A DNA stretch of 64,000 bases. It comes from JADKIH01 sp031427625. Lineage in GTDB: Bacteria; Bacteroidota; Bacteroidia; AKYH767-A; 2013-40CM-41-45. Of the stretch, positions 46,329 to 55,981 are shown piece after piece. Made by a program: the position numbers and the translations under genes. The notes below the pieces were generated by a model, which was not told the origin of the DNA, ran no database searches, and saw only the letters and a list, made by a program, of their open reading frames with translations. Where the stretch lies: positions 1-64,000 of the forward strand of contig JANPNV010000095.1 of NCBI GenBank assembly GCA_031427625.1, read 5' to 3'. Position 1 is the first letter of the stretch, and each line of letters starts with the position of its first letter.

Positions 46329-47063
46329 CTACCATTTTCTTTTTTCGAGAATGAATCGGGTGAGAAACAAAAAAAGTGCTGTAAGCGAAATGAAGTATAT
46401 GATGTCGCGTGAATCTATTACTCCTCGACTAAGTGATTTGTAGTGTAAACTGACTCCCATTGAAGAAAGTATATTGTTCAGCAACGGTGATGAAGCGATT
46501 GAACCAATAAACTCAAAGCCCATATAAAAAAAGAAAGAGAAAAGTACTGCAAGAATAAAGGCGACTATCTGATTAGAGGATAAGGCCGAACAAAAAATGC
46601 CGATCGCTGAAAATCCACTGCACAAGAATATCAGTCCAATGTAAGATCCAAAAATGCCTGCAACATCGATGTTGCCTGTTGGTGTTGCCAGGTAATACAG
46701 ACTGATGAAATAAATTAATGTGGGCAGAAGGGCAATAAGTACAAGAAATACTGCTGATAAATATTTAGCAGCAACAATCTGCATGTCTGACAGTGGTCTT
46801 GTAAGAAGAAGTTCAATGGTACCTGATTTTTGTTCTTCGGCAAACATTCTCATAGTTACCGCCGGGATCAGGAAAAGGAAAAGCCAGGGTGCAAGCACGA
46901 AAAGCGAATCGAGTGTAGCATATCCGTATTCAATAATATTAAAATCGCTACCGGGAAAAACCCACATTATTAATCCGGTTCCACTTAGAAATACAAACAG
47001 CACGATATAGCCGGTAAGCGAACTGAAAAAACTATTTATCTCTTTTCTGAATAATGCGAACAC
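46329..47063 (-). CDS. gldF: Gliding motility ABC permease GldF
   Basis: 244-residue ABC-2-type permease with six hydrophobic segments and the EEQKSGTIELLLTRPLSD cytoplasmic motif typical of ABC-2 permeases. The GTG at 47063 gives an N-terminus (FALFRKEINSFFSS) that matches the expected family start. The open frame also extends 15 codons upstream to a TTG, which is less likely. First gene of a gldF-gldG-DUF4340 operon; the intrinsic terminator of the upstream gene lies 100 nt before it. Confidence 0.9.
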   Translation of the reverse strand: MFALFRKEINSFFSSLTGYIVLFVFLSGTGLIMWVFPGSDFNIIEYGYATLDSLFVLAPWLFLFLIPAVTMRMFAEEQKSGTIELLLTRPLSDMQIVAAKYLSAVFLVLIALLPTLIYFISLYYLATPTGNIDVAGIFGSYIGLIFLCSGFSAIGIFCSALSSNQIVAFILAVLFSFFFYMGFEFIGSIASSPLLNNILSSMGVSLHYKSLSRGVIDSRDIIYFISLTALFLFLTRFILEKRKW

Positions 47064-47162
47064 TAAATATTTTTTTTGTGGTCGTAAAAGTAAATAATTA
47101 GTTGACAAAGCGTCAACGTTCGTTTAATGTAATTAACAGAATGGATACAATTTGTTGTAAAC

Positions 47163-47194
47163 AAAAAAAAACGCAGACCGGCGGCCTGCGTTTT
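47163..47194 (-). terminator. Intrinsic terminator of the 869-residue protein gene
   Basis: AAAAACGCAG pairs with CTGCGTTTT, with CC/GG pairing inside the loop region. Read on the minus strand it ends in a run of nine U residues, 23 nt after the stop codon at 47217. A classic rho-independent terminator, separating this gene from gldF. Confidence 0.85.
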
Positions 47195-47216
47195 ATCACT
47201 AAAAACTATGATTGGC

Positions 47217-49826
47217 TTATTGTTTTATTATTCTTTCAGTAGTCACTTCATCATTATACTGAACTTTTAGAAGATAAACTCCTGATGGATAAGTGTGAAT
47301 ATCAAGTTTTTTAGAATAGCCATACTGGCTTTTCTCACTGCTTGCAATCAAAACATTTCCAAGGATATCTGTTAAAATTACTTTCACTTCTGCATCGCGT
47401 AATCTTGCAATGCTTACGTTGACTTCATTGTTGGCAGGATTAGGATAAATGCTGATTGCTAATGGAGTAGTGGCAGAATGAGTAGTAGGATTGTTACGAA
47501 CCATACAAGAAACGAAAGAGACATTGATTGCGTCAAAGTTCTGACAGCCCTGAGCGTTTGTTACGAGCACTGAATAGGTTCCGCTAGTATAAACAGTTAA
47601 TGACTGATTTGTGCTATTATCACTCCATAAGTAAGAGTTAAAACCAGCACCTGCATCCATTGTATATGGTAATCCTGTGCATGGCATAGAATCGGGTCCT
47701 AGGCTAACAACCGGAGCAACAAACTGGAATCCGATTGTAACACTTGCGTAAGCACGACAGCCATTATAATCTTCTACCCTTGCCAGGTAGGTTCCTGGAG
47801 CGAGATGCGTTGTAGTTGCAGTTGTATCGCCATTTGGCCATAAATAAGTATATGGTGGCTGACCGCCAGAAGCTACGACAGTTGCTGAACCATCTTCTCC
47901 TGTTTCGCAGGTTGATGGGGCAGAAGCAGAAATAGTTGCTGATATACCCGCAAGATTCTGAATTATTCCTGATAAGGTCTGTGAACATCCTGTTCCCAAA
48001 TCAGTGGCAACTACTGATAATCCACCAGTGATAAGTCCGGTAAGTGCTGCCGTAGTTGTGTTACCTGGAATATCCGGTGTCCATGCATAAGAATAAGAAC
48101 CTGTTCCTCCAGTGTGCGTAACTGTTGCAGTTCCATTGTTAGCCAGACAGGTTGCGCCTGTAAGATTCAATGCAAAGGTTACCGGTGTGCTGCTTGTAAT
48201 TGGAGTAGATGCTGTTGTAGTACATCCGTGACTATCGGTTACTCTTACTGTATATGTGCCTGTTGTAAGACTTGTAGCATTGGCAGTTGTTTGTCCGCCA
48301 GGTGACCACAAATATGAGAAGTTTGGTGTTCCACCGCTTACACTTGCGAGGGCACTTCCGAACGTTCCGCCGCAACCTGCATTCGTAGGAGTTGCAGAAA
48401 CGTTAATCGGTCCGGGTTCAACAATGTTAAAGTATCGTGTTCCTACACATCCGTTTCCATCAATAACATTCAGCGTATAAGATCCGCCACCAAGGTGAGA
48501 AACTGAAGGTGCTGATATGATGGCAGACGGTAATGTCCAGATAAATTGAAGAGGAGGATTACCGGTAGCCGTTGCCGATGCCGATCCATTATGCGAACCG
48601 AAACATTGGACACTTGGAGTGGAGGTAATTTGTACTGTCATATTCGATACAGTCACTGAGAAAGATTTTGTTGCCACACCGTTTGATGGACATGCATTGT
48701 CGCGGATCGATACAATAAATGTGTATGGGTTTGGACGTGCATCATTTGCTGTCGGAGACCAGCAGAAATGGCCTACCGGATTCGTCGGTCCACCAGTAAC
48801 AGTAAACGTCGCTCCCGGAATACCACTGTTCCATGTCATAGAAAGGATATCACCCGGATCAGCATCCGTAGATATTACATCAAAACACAATTGACCGCCA
48901 ACACAAGAAGATGTTGCATAATTTGTAGTTCCGTTAATACCTGTCAGAATAGGAAGTGTATTGGAGCATTGTACAATATAAAGTTGCATATCGCGCATTA
49001 CGCTTCCAATGATTACACCGTTTCTGTATTCTAAGATCATTACAGCAACAGCAGCGACATCAGCCTGAGTTGGATTCATTGTAATGTCTCCTGTAACTGA
49101 GTTGATGTTTACACCAGGACTTGACATAAGTGGACTCGATACAGAAAAACCCGGGTTGTAAGTAAGCGGTGTGTTCGGATCTGTACGTGGTGCAATAAAT
49201 GAATAAACAAGTGAATCACCGTCTGCATCAATTACACCATGATTAAAAATATTTTGCTGGCCGATACATTCAAATGCAATTGGAACACTTGAAAAAGTTG
49301 GTGAGCTGTTATCGCCGTTTGTATTGTTCAAAAAAGCGTCGATGTATAAGTTATCGTTTTGTGAATTTAGAATAGTTGTTAATGCAGCATTTCTACTACT
49401 TACAGAAGTCCTGAACTGCCAGTCAGCGCAAGGCGCCGGTAGAGTTACTGTAGTCTGATATTGATACTGCTGAATTCCCGGATTCGTTCCTCCGCTACAT
49501 GTTGAGATTGCAGCTGGACAATTTGTTGAAATTTCAGTCCCGGTGTTGGGAGTTTGCTGCATGGTAAAGGTCGTCGCAGGAAAATTACAACTGAACGAGG
49601 ATAGTGTAAGTGTCTGTGTAGTCGGAGCTGTTATACCGAAACAATCACGGTATAATGTAAAAGTAACAAGGTACTGACCGTTACCCAAAAACTGGTATGT
49701 AAGATCCGCTCCCGTTGCATGCGATGCTCTTGTTTCATTCATTCCAATCATAGAGAATAACAAGGCGAGCATCAGAATTCTTGTGCCCATTAAATTTGTA
49801 ATTTTATTGTAGATGGTTTTCATCAT
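47217..49826 (-). CDS. Large T9SS-sorted SprB-like surface protein
   Basis: 869-residue secreted protein. Signal peptide at about 12-34. The N-terminal domain opens SHATGADLTYQFLG and carries YLVTFTLYRDCFG, a combination seen at the start of many Bacteroidota cell-surface proteins. Ig-like domains follow, then four or more SprB-type repeats (GGTPNFSYLWSPGG, GGTGSYSYAWTPD, GGQPPYTYLWPNGD). The Por-type sorting domain starts near IYPNPANNEV (residue 793) and ends TTERIIKQ. An adhesin or motility-related surface protein is likely. Monocistronic with its own terminator. Confidence 0.88.
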   Translation of the reverse strand: MMKTIYNKITNLMGTRILMLALLFSMIGMNETRASHATGADLTYQFLGNGQYLVTFTLYRDCFGITAPTTQTLTLSSFSCNFPATTFTMQQTPNTGTEISTNCPAAISTCSGGTNPGIQQYQYQTTVTLPAPCADWQFRTSVSSRNAALTTILNSQNDNLYIDAFLNNTNGDNSSPTFSSVPIAFECIGQQNIFNHGVIDADGDSLVYSFIAPRTDPNTPLTYNPGFSVSSPLMSSPGVNINSVTGDITMNPTQADVAAVAVMILEYRNGVIIGSVMRDMQLYIVQCSNTLPILTGINGTTNYATSSCVGGQLCFDVISTDADPGDILSMTWNSGIPGATFTVTGGPTNPVGHFCWSPTANDARPNPYTFIVSIRDNACPSNGVATKSFSVTVSNMTVQITSTPSVQCFGSHNGSASATATGNPPLQFIWTLPSAIISAPSVSHLGGGSYTLNVIDGNGCVGTRYFNIVEPGPINVSATPTNAGCGGTFGSALASVSGGTPNFSYLWSPGGQTTANATSLTTGTYTVRVTDSHGCTTTASTPITSSTPVTFALNLTGATCLANNGTATVTHTGGTGSYSYAWTPDIPGNTTTAALTGLITGGLSVVATDLGTGCSQTLSGIIQNLAGISATISASAPSTCETGEDGSATVVASGGQPPYTYLWPNGDTTATTTHLAPGTYLARVEDYNGCRAYASVTIGFQFVAPVVSLGPDSMPCTGLPYTMDAGAGFNSYLWSDNSTNQSLTVYTSGTYSVLVTNAQGCQNFDAINVSFVSCMVRNNPTTHSATTPLAISIYPNPANNEVNVSIARLRDAEVKVILTDILGNVLIASSEKSQYGYSKKLDIHTYPSGVYLLKVQYNDEVTTERIIKQ

Positions 49827-50053
49827 GATTTATTAGTTGAGGGTTATACGCTTTTGGGATTTAGTATCGGTTAAAAATACAGGCAATTTGACATAATCAT
49901 TAAAATCTTATGTAAATGTAATGTTTGAGGGGGTGGGCTTGAATAATACTTCTGTAAATATGGGGAAGTTATCAACGTTGATGGGGGTTATCGCTAGGCA
50001 AGATAATAACAAATACCTCATTAATTCAACAAAATCTTCTGTTTTTTTATCTA

Positions 50054-50347
50054 TTATTCCTTACTTGCTCCATCCAGACTCCATGCTTCAGCAGGTAATG
50101 AAAAGTACTGACGGGTTTTTTCCCATGTATTCTTGAAAAAAGGGGAAAAACGGTAGTCATTCAATTCGTTTTCCGACGACCAGACTGAATAAGTAAAGAA
50201 TACATCAGGATTATTCACATCATTTAAAAGCTGAAGTGACTGACACCCATGAAAACTCCTGATAGAGTCCTCAACGGAAACAAAAAGCTTTTTGAAATCA
50301 TGAATTTTATCAGGCTGAATTGTCAGCTTAACCAGTCTTACTATCAT
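50054..50347 (-). CDS. ABM-domain (antibiotic biosynthesis monooxygenase-like) protein
   Basis: 97-residue protein with the dimeric alpha/beta-barrel fold of the ABM family: IVRLVKLTIQPDKIHDFKKLF, FHGCQSLQLL, FFTYSVWSSENELNDY. Many such proteins act on small molecules or haem, but this one has no diagnostic residue I can assign. The ATG lies 20 nt inside the 3' end of the SAM hydrolase gene, so the two are translationally coupled. Confidence 0.75.
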   Translation of the reverse strand: MIVRLVKLTIQPDKIHDFKKLFVSVEDSIRSFHGCQSLQLLNDVNNPDVFFTYSVWSSENELNDYRFSPFFKNTWEKTRQYFSLPAEAWSLDGASKE

Positions 50348-51119
50348 CGAATTCTATTCGTATCTGATCCATAAATTTTAAACCCAACAATTGTTTAGCC
50401 GAGCCTTTGTTGAGAGATATTTCGAGATATCCATCTTCGTTAAACATAGCTATCATTTCTCCTACATCAGCGTCTTCGTAAGAAGTACTTATCCGAAAAA
50501 CATTGTATTCAGCCGTACGTAGCTGGATAACAAATGCCCTGTTTCGCTTTTCGCTTTCATATAACTCTTTGCTGATATTAACAATTACATTTCCAAAATC
50601 GTCAATATAAACGATTGCTCCTCGAATCGTTTTCGAATCGACTGATGGCTGTGCGAAATAACTTTCTTGAATAGTGGTATCTCTTTCACCTAGCTCTTCA
50701 AATTTACCTTCTGTCAGTCCCTTGATAGAATGAAGAATACAACTGTTCAATGTTTGATAGTCATCATCAACAGTAATTGGCAGTCTGATAATCTCTCTTT
50801 CATTCTCACCCAGAATCAATGTGAAAATTCCATTATCCTGTCCGATGAGATATTGCCCGCATGACCGGATGATTACGTATGGTTTATTTATACTACAGTT
50901 TTCATTTCCTGAGATTCCAATATAATGTATAGTCCCTGGTGGAAATTTCCGAAAAGTATTTTGAACAAGAAACGCTGCCTGCATCGTATTAAATTTCTCT
51001 ACATCATGTGTGATGTCAATAATTTGTATCGATGACATTAATACCAGCAGACTTCCCTTGAATGATCCAAGATAGTGGTCGCGCTGTCCCCAGTCTGTTG
51101 TTAGTGTTAAAATTGACAT
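50328..51119 (-). CDS. S-adenosylmethionine hydroxide adenosyltransferase (DUF62)
   Basis: 263-residue enzyme of the SAM chlorinase/fluorinase family. Bacterial members without the halide site hydrolyse SAM to adenosine and methionine. N-terminal LTTDWGQRDHYLGSFKG supplies the D/H substrate contacts, DITHDVEKFNTMQAAF the family motif, and DNGIF and IVYIDDFGNVIVNI the conserved C-terminal domain. No long loop typical of the fluorinase is visible. TACTTTTG at 51176-51169 is a -7 match, about 50 nt upstream on its strand. Confidence 0.88.
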   Translation of the reverse strand: MSILTLTTDWGQRDHYLGSFKGSLLVLMSSIQIIDITHDVEKFNTMQAAFLVQNTFRKFPPGTIHYIGISGNENCSINKPYVIIRSCGQYLIGQDNGIFTLILGENEREIIRLPITVDDDYQTLNSCILHSIKGLTEGKFEELGERDTTIQESYFAQPSVDSKTIRGAIVYIDDFGNVIVNISKELYESEKRNRAFVIQLRTAEYNVFRISTSYEDADVGEMIAMFNEDGYLEISLNKGSAKQLLGLKFMDQIRIEFDDSKTG

Positions 51120-51278
51120 ATTTAAAAAGGCCGAAGACGATGTTGATAACTTGTAATCGTGCGAAAGCCAAAAGTAACGAGATTTAATTAGTATTGAAAC
51201 GAAATATCAGGAAAGAATTTTCTCATTTTATGATGAAGTATTTTTTTTCCAAACAACACATACTTAAAAACTAAACCC

Positions 51279-52217
51279 TTGAGTGAAGTAGTAATTCCAA
51301 TCGACACCTTCAACCCTGTTGAGTTCTTTGGTGTTAATGATGCTAACCTGGAAGTAATCCGCAAAAATTTTCCTGAGTTAAAACTTGTCGCGCGCGGAAA
51401 CGAAATTAAAGTTATTGGTGACGATAAAAATATTCACATCTTCAGCGAGAAGATAAACCGTCTTATTCAGCACTATCAGAAATTCGGAAGTCTTACACCT
51501 GATAATGTCGAACATTTCCTTGCCGAGAAAAGCGGGCGAGATTCCTCACCGCAGGTGCCTGTTGGCGAAGTACTTGTTTTCGGACAGAACGGTATTATGG
51601 TACGCGCCAGAACTCCTAATCAGAAAAAACTAGTCGAGAGTTCTGAGAAAAACGACATCGTATTTGCTATCGGTCCTGCAGGAACCGGAAAAACATATAC
51701 CGCTGTCGCTCTCGCTGTAAGAGCCTTGAAAAACAGAGAAATTAAACGAATCGTTTTAACACGTCCCGCAGTAGAAGCAGGTGAAAATCTGGGCTTTCTG
51801 CCAGGTGACCTCAAGGAAAAAATTGACCCCTATTTACGTCCGCTTTATGATGCTCTCTTCGATATGATCCAAGGTGAAAAGGTGAAAAGTTATATTGAAA
51901 GTGGCGTAATTGAAGTAGCTCCGTTAGCATTCATGCGTGGCCGTACTCTTGATAATGCCTTTGTCATTCTAGACGAAGCGCAGAATGCTACTGAAAGTCA
52001 GCTTAAGATGTTCCTTACCCGAATGGGCCCTTCGGCAAAATTTATTGTGACAGGAGATATCACGCAAATCGATCTTCCAAGAAATCAGCCTTCCGGTCTG
52101 GTGCAGGCAATCAAGATTCTGAGTAATATAAAAGGTGTTGATTTTATTTATCTGGATACTCAGGACGTTGTCAGACACAGATTGGTGAAGGAAATTATCG
52201 ACGCCTATAATAAATAG
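51279..52217 (+). CDS. PhoH-family ATPase
   Basis: 312-residue PhoH-like P-loop protein. An N-terminal KH-like region (ELKLVARGNEIKVIGDD) is followed by the ATPase core with Walker A G132-PAGTGKT, Walker B FVILDEAQN and sensor VTGDITQIDLP. Family members are linked to rRNA/ribosome maturation and RNA handling, often with YbeY. The start is TTG, which best fits the family N-terminus; the next ATG is too far in. purC follows 51 nt downstream, a recurrent pair in Bacteroidota (recalled). Confidence 0.92.
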   Translation: MSEVVIPIDTFNPVEFFGVNDANLEVIRKNFPELKLVARGNEIKVIGDDKNIHIFSEKINRLIQHYQKFGSLTPDNVEHFLAEKSGRDSSPQVPVGEVLVFGQNGIMVRARTPNQKKLVESSEKNDIVFAIGPAGTGKTYTAVALAVRALKNREIKRIVLTRPAVEAGENLGFLPGDLKEKIDPYLRPLYDALFDMIQGEKVKSYIESGVIEVAPLAFMRGRTLDNAFVILDEAQNATESQLKMFLTRMGPSAKFIVTGDITQIDLPRNQPSGLVQAIKILSNIKGVDFIYLDTQDVVRHRLVKEIIDAYNK

Positions 52218-52268
52218 CAGATTGATGAAGATGAAAACCGATCGTCACTTTCATCGTATATTTGCAAA

Positions 52269-53228
52269 ATGTTAGAGACATTATCAGGCACTAATTTTAT
52301 TTTCCCGGGTCAAAACAGTTTTTACAAAGGCAAAGTCCGCGATGTATATGCTGTGGGCAACCTTTTAATCATGGTTGTCACCGACCGCATCTCTGCATTC
52401 GACGTCGTTCTTCCCCGAGCCATTCCATACAAAGGTCAGGTATTAAATCAGATCGCATCTATGATGCTTGATGCAACGGAAGATATTGTTCCGAACTGGC
52501 TCATGGTGGTTCCCGATCCAAATGTTTCTATCGGTATTCAGTGTATTCCATTCAAAGTCGAAATGGTTATTCGTGGATATCTTACCGGACATGTATGGAG
52601 AGAATATAGTTCAGGAAAAAGAATTTTATGCGGCATTCATTTACCCGATGGCATGAAGGAGAACCAGCGTTTTCCGGAACCGATAATAACGCCAACTACA
52701 AAAGCAGGAGAGGGTCATGATCAGGATATTTCGAGGGAAGAAATCATTTTTCAGAATATTGTCTCCGAATCCGATTACCAAAAACTTGAAGACTATACCC
52801 GCAAACTTTATACGCGAGGCTGTGAGCTTGCAGCAAAACAAGGCCTCCTTCTCGTCGATACAAAATATGAATTTGGAAAATCGATTGACAGGATTATTCT
52901 TATCGACGAAATACATACGCCTGATTCATCAAGATATTTTTATTCAGATGTCTATGAAAAAAATCTAAGAGAAGGAAAACCGCAGAAGCAGTTGTCGAAG
53001 GAATTCGTTCGTCAATGGTTGATTGAGAATGGTTTTCAGGGAAAAGAAGGTCAGACTATTCCGGTGATGAGCGATGAATGGGTTGAGCAGATATCTCTTC
53101 GTTACATCGAATTGTTCGAGAAACTTTCCGGAAAACAATTTATTCGCGCCGACATCAAGAATATTAATGAAAGAGTGCAAAAAAATATTCTTTCGTCGCT
53201 CGAAAAGTTAACTACTAATGCAAATTGA
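52269..53228 (+). CDS. purC: SAICAR synthetase PurC
   Basis: 319-residue phosphoribosylaminoimidazole-succinocarboxamide synthase of purine synthesis, ATP-dependent. Motifs: YKGKVRDVYAVG at the nucleotide site, VVTDRISAFDVVLP, VEMVIRGYLTG and DTKYEFGK. It is about 70 residues longer than the short bacterial form, like the Bacteroidota and eukaryote-type enzymes. A TATATTTG -7 match (52257-52264) ends 4 nt before the ATG, so transcripts from it would be almost leaderless. Confidence 0.95.
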   Translation: MLETLSGTNFIFPGQNSFYKGKVRDVYAVGNLLIMVVTDRISAFDVVLPRAIPYKGQVLNQIASMMLDATEDIVPNWLMVVPDPNVSIGIQCIPFKVEMVIRGYLTGHVWREYSSGKRILCGIHLPDGMKENQRFPEPIITPTTKAGEGHDQDISREEIIFQNIVSESDYQKLEDYTRKLYTRGCELAAKQGLLLVDTKYEFGKSIDRIILIDEIHTPDSSRYFYSDVYEKNLREGKPQKQLSKEFVRQWLIENGFQGKEGQTIPVMSDEWVEQISLRYIELFEKLSGKQFIRADIKNINERVQKNILSSLEKLTTNAN

Positions 53229-53268
53229 CGACAATCAGAAATTTCGGAATTGTAAATTTATCTGTGTG

Positions 53269-54642
53269 TTATTTTAATTGAGATATTAATTCCCTGAAGT
53301 CACTTCTTTCGTGAAGCGACAGAAGATTTTTCTCATTCTTAATTTTATTTTTATCATCGTTACCCATTTTTACCGATTCTTTCAGATAAACAAGAGCAGA
53401 ATCTCCGTTGCCGTTTTTCGCAAACAGACATGCCTGAAGAAATGGTTGTTCTGCATTTTCCGGATCGGCCAGTTTGTAAATCTGAAGTGCACGCTGGGCA
53501 AAAAACGGATCGTTGCCATCGATCGATTTGGATGAAAACGACCAGGCAGCAAGAGAGACATACGCAAGCAACCGCTGGTCACTTTCATTCTCTTTTGCCT
53601 TCGATAGTTTTGATGTGTAATTCTTCCACCATGCAAGATCATGCGTCTGAAATCCGTCAACGATTTCTTTCTTCTGAATGTCTTCCGCTTCAAGTATTTT
53701 ATTCTCTTTGTTTTTAGAAAAAGCATATTCCGGTTTTCCCTTTATTGCCTTCAACTGTGAAATATATTTTTCTGAATTTCCCAGCCCTCGTAAAAGCGCA
53801 ATGCCTTCATTCAAAAACATTTCCTTCAACAGAATATTTTTTTCTTTTTCAAGACGTTTATCCTGTGCATTGGTATATTGATCAATGAGCTGCTGACTTT
53901 TTTCTGCTTTTCCGTTTCTCATCCTGTTAAATGATGCCCAGTAGAAAGCATCTGCGAAAACTGAACTATCAGGCCATTCATGTTTACCATTCCATTCGAA
54001 TAACACTGACGGAGTTGCTTCATTATTTGTACCTGCACTGAAATTTCTTACTTCTGTATAATTCATATCCTTCCTTCCTGCAAAACCTATCGAAGGAACT
54101 TTCACCGGCTGATTGGTTGGAGGAAATGCCGCTCCGCAGAAAATTACACCACTGAAACCATCGCTCGTATTCGCCGCAACTATTGCTGCCTTAGCACCTC
54201 CTGAAAATCCGGCAAGAAAAATTTGTCCCGGTAATCCGGGTAATGTTGTTTGTGATTCATTCTTCAGTTCATTGGCAATTCCAGTTGATTGATCAAAACC
54301 CATCCCGTTTTTTGAGTCATTGGATCCCATGATGATGAAATGAAATTTATCAGCAAAACCTCTGTATTTTTCAAGAGGGAAATTTCCTTTTCCATGCGGA
54401 TCAAGAAAAATAATGACAGGAAGTTTCTCATTTTGTCCAATTGAAGAGGGAATGAAATAAGAATAGGTGTATCCTGAATTCGATGCATGATTTTCAATGA
54501 ATCCATGTGTCAAAATAACTTTTTCGGGTATGACAGGAATTTGAGAAACAACTTTATGACTATCATGATTGTTGCAGCTATAGCAACACAGAGCCAGGAT
54601 TATGACTAGTTGAAGCAGTCGGGAGGGAGTAGATTTTTTCAA
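53269..54642 (-). CDS. Alpha/beta-hydrolase lipoprotein with helical C-terminal half
   Basis: 457-residue protein with an N-terminal lipoprotein-like signal and a cysteine cluster at C19, C20 and C23. The hydrolase domain shows the nucleophile elbow G-F-S147-G-G, D192 (in AGRKDMN) and H221 (in NGKHEWP), a plausible catalytic triad of the esterase/PHB-depolymerase type. The second half (about 240-457) is helical and TPR-like (FFAQRALQIYKLADPENAEQPF). The start is TTG; no ATG would keep the signal, and a stop lies four codons upstream. Substrate unknown. Confidence 0.72.
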   Translation of the reverse strand: MKKSTPSRLLQLVIILALCCYSCNNHDSHKVVSQIPVIPEKVILTHGFIENHASNSGYTYSYFIPSSIGQNEKLPVIIFLDPHGKGNFPLEKYRGFADKFHFIIMGSNDSKNGMGFDQSTGIANELKNESQTTLPGLPGQIFLAGFSGGAKAAIVAANTSDGFSGVIFCGAAFPPTNQPVKVPSIGFAGRKDMNYTEVRNFSAGTNNEATPSVLFEWNGKHEWPDSSVFADAFYWASFNRMRNGKAEKSQQLIDQYTNAQDKRLEKEKNILLKEMFLNEGIALLRGLGNSEKYISQLKAIKGKPEYAFSKNKENKILEAEDIQKKEIVDGFQTHDLAWWKNYTSKLSKAKENESDQRLLAYVSLAAWSFSSKSIDGNDPFFAQRALQIYKLADPENAEQPFLQACLFAKNGNGDSALVYLKESVKMGNDDKNKIKNEKNLLSLHERSDFRELISQLK

Positions 54643-54699
54643 TGCCGGAAATTAGTGCGACCTTCGCGGCACAATTTTACAATTTTTAATTGAAAAACG

Positions 54700-55881
54700 A
54701 TGCGTGAAGAGGCTTTGATCAGGAGAATACAGAATATTAGTGATAGCTATGATTTTCAAAAACCTTTGGCCATTTATCTAAAGGAGTATTTTCGTGTCCA
54801 TCCGAAGATGGGAGCCCGTGACAGGCGCGAAACACGTGAATGGTGCTTCAATCTGATGCGTATTGGTGAAAACCTGCCCGAACTTGAGTTTAGTCAAAGA
54901 CTGGCAGTAGCTTGTTATCTCTGTTCACAAAAATCGTATCCATCGCTTTCTTACTTATTAGCTACTCATTCTCTATTCATAGAATCAGAACTCGAGTTGC
55001 CGATTCAGAAAAAGATGGAGAATGTATCTTTTCGCTTTTCAGGATTCTCTCCTGAAAAAATCTTTCCGATGTTTTCCGAACTGTCAACTGAGATCGACTC
55101 AAACGATTGGTATATCTCCTTTCTGAAAAAGCCTTCAGTTTTCATCCGCATGCGAAAGAATTTTGCTGAAACAGTAAAAAAGGAACTGAATAAAAAGGGC
55201 ATTGTCTTCAGGACTGTTGAGAATCCATCAGCACTCATGTTTGATCAGGATACTGGATTAGATAAACTGGAATCCTATTCTAAAGGTTATTTTGAAATTC
55301 AGGACTTAAGCTCTCAACAATCATCATCCTTTTTTCAACCGAAGTCAAAGGAAATATGGTGGGATGCCTGTGCAGGTTCTGGAGGGAAGAGTCTTGCTCT
55401 TACTGAAGAAGATCGATCGATAAAGATTATTGCCACTGATAGCCGGGAAAACATTCTTATGTCTTATAAGGAGCGAATGAACAAAACCCGCTTTACTAAT
55501 TTTGAAACAAAGATTGCCGACGTATCGAAGCCATTAGTAAATTTTGCAGGTAATTTTGATGGCATTATTGCTGATGTACCTTGTTCAGGTTCAGGCACAT
55601 GGTCTAGATCTCCTGAATGGCTGAAGAAGGATTTGAAATCATCTTTAAAGGAGCATTATGTTCCTCTTCAGCGGAAAATAATAATGAACCTTTTTCAATA
55701 TCTGAAACCGGAGCATCCGCTTATTTACATAACATGTTCAGTCTTTAGCGCTGAAAATGAAGAAAATATAGACTTTTTTCTGAAGAATTTGCCGCTCAGA
55801 CTTGAAAAATCTGCGTACCTTGAAGGCTATCGTTCTGAAGGCGATACCTTATTCGCTGCAAGGTTAATACGAATATCTTAG
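54700..55881 (+). CDS. RsmB/NOP-type RNA cytosine methyltransferase
   Basis: 393-residue class I SAM-dependent methyltransferase of the RsmB/NSUN family, which makes m5C in RNA. Motifs: DACAGSGGKSLAL (SAM loop), IIADVPCSGSGTW with the release cysteine and YITCSVFSAEN with the catalytic cysteine. The N-terminal region is diverged and lacks the full NusB-like domain of RsmB, so the target (rRNA or tRNA) is open. Monocistronic, divergent from the hydrolase lipoprotein. Confidence 0.88.
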   Translation: MREEALIRRIQNISDSYDFQKPLAIYLKEYFRVHPKMGARDRRETREWCFNLMRIGENLPELEFSQRLAVACYLCSQKSYPSLSYLLATHSLFIESELELPIQKKMENVSFRFSGFSPEKIFPMFSELSTEIDSNDWYISFLKKPSVFIRMRKNFAETVKKELNKKGIVFRTVENPSALMFDQDTGLDKLESYSKGYFEIQDLSSQQSSSFFQPKSKEIWWDACAGSGGKSLALTEEDRSIKIIATDSRENILMSYKERMNKTRFTNFETKIADVSKPLVNFAGNFDGIIADVPCSGSGTWSRSPEWLKKDLKSSLKEHYVPLQRKIIMNLFQYLKPEHPLIYITCSVFSAENEENIDFFLKNLPLRLEKSAYLEGYRSEGDTLFAARLIRIS

Positions 55882-55981
55882 AAGTATTTGACAATTAATG
55901 CTTCTGTCTTACATATTTCAGAATCGTTGGCAACCATGGCTATTGATTATAGTATAAGTTGTATAATAAATAACTGATATC

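Noticed and set aside
49921..50136. 71-codon ORF after the ABM gene
   Set aside because: Overlaps the ABM gene on the other strand, with no promoter and no family features.
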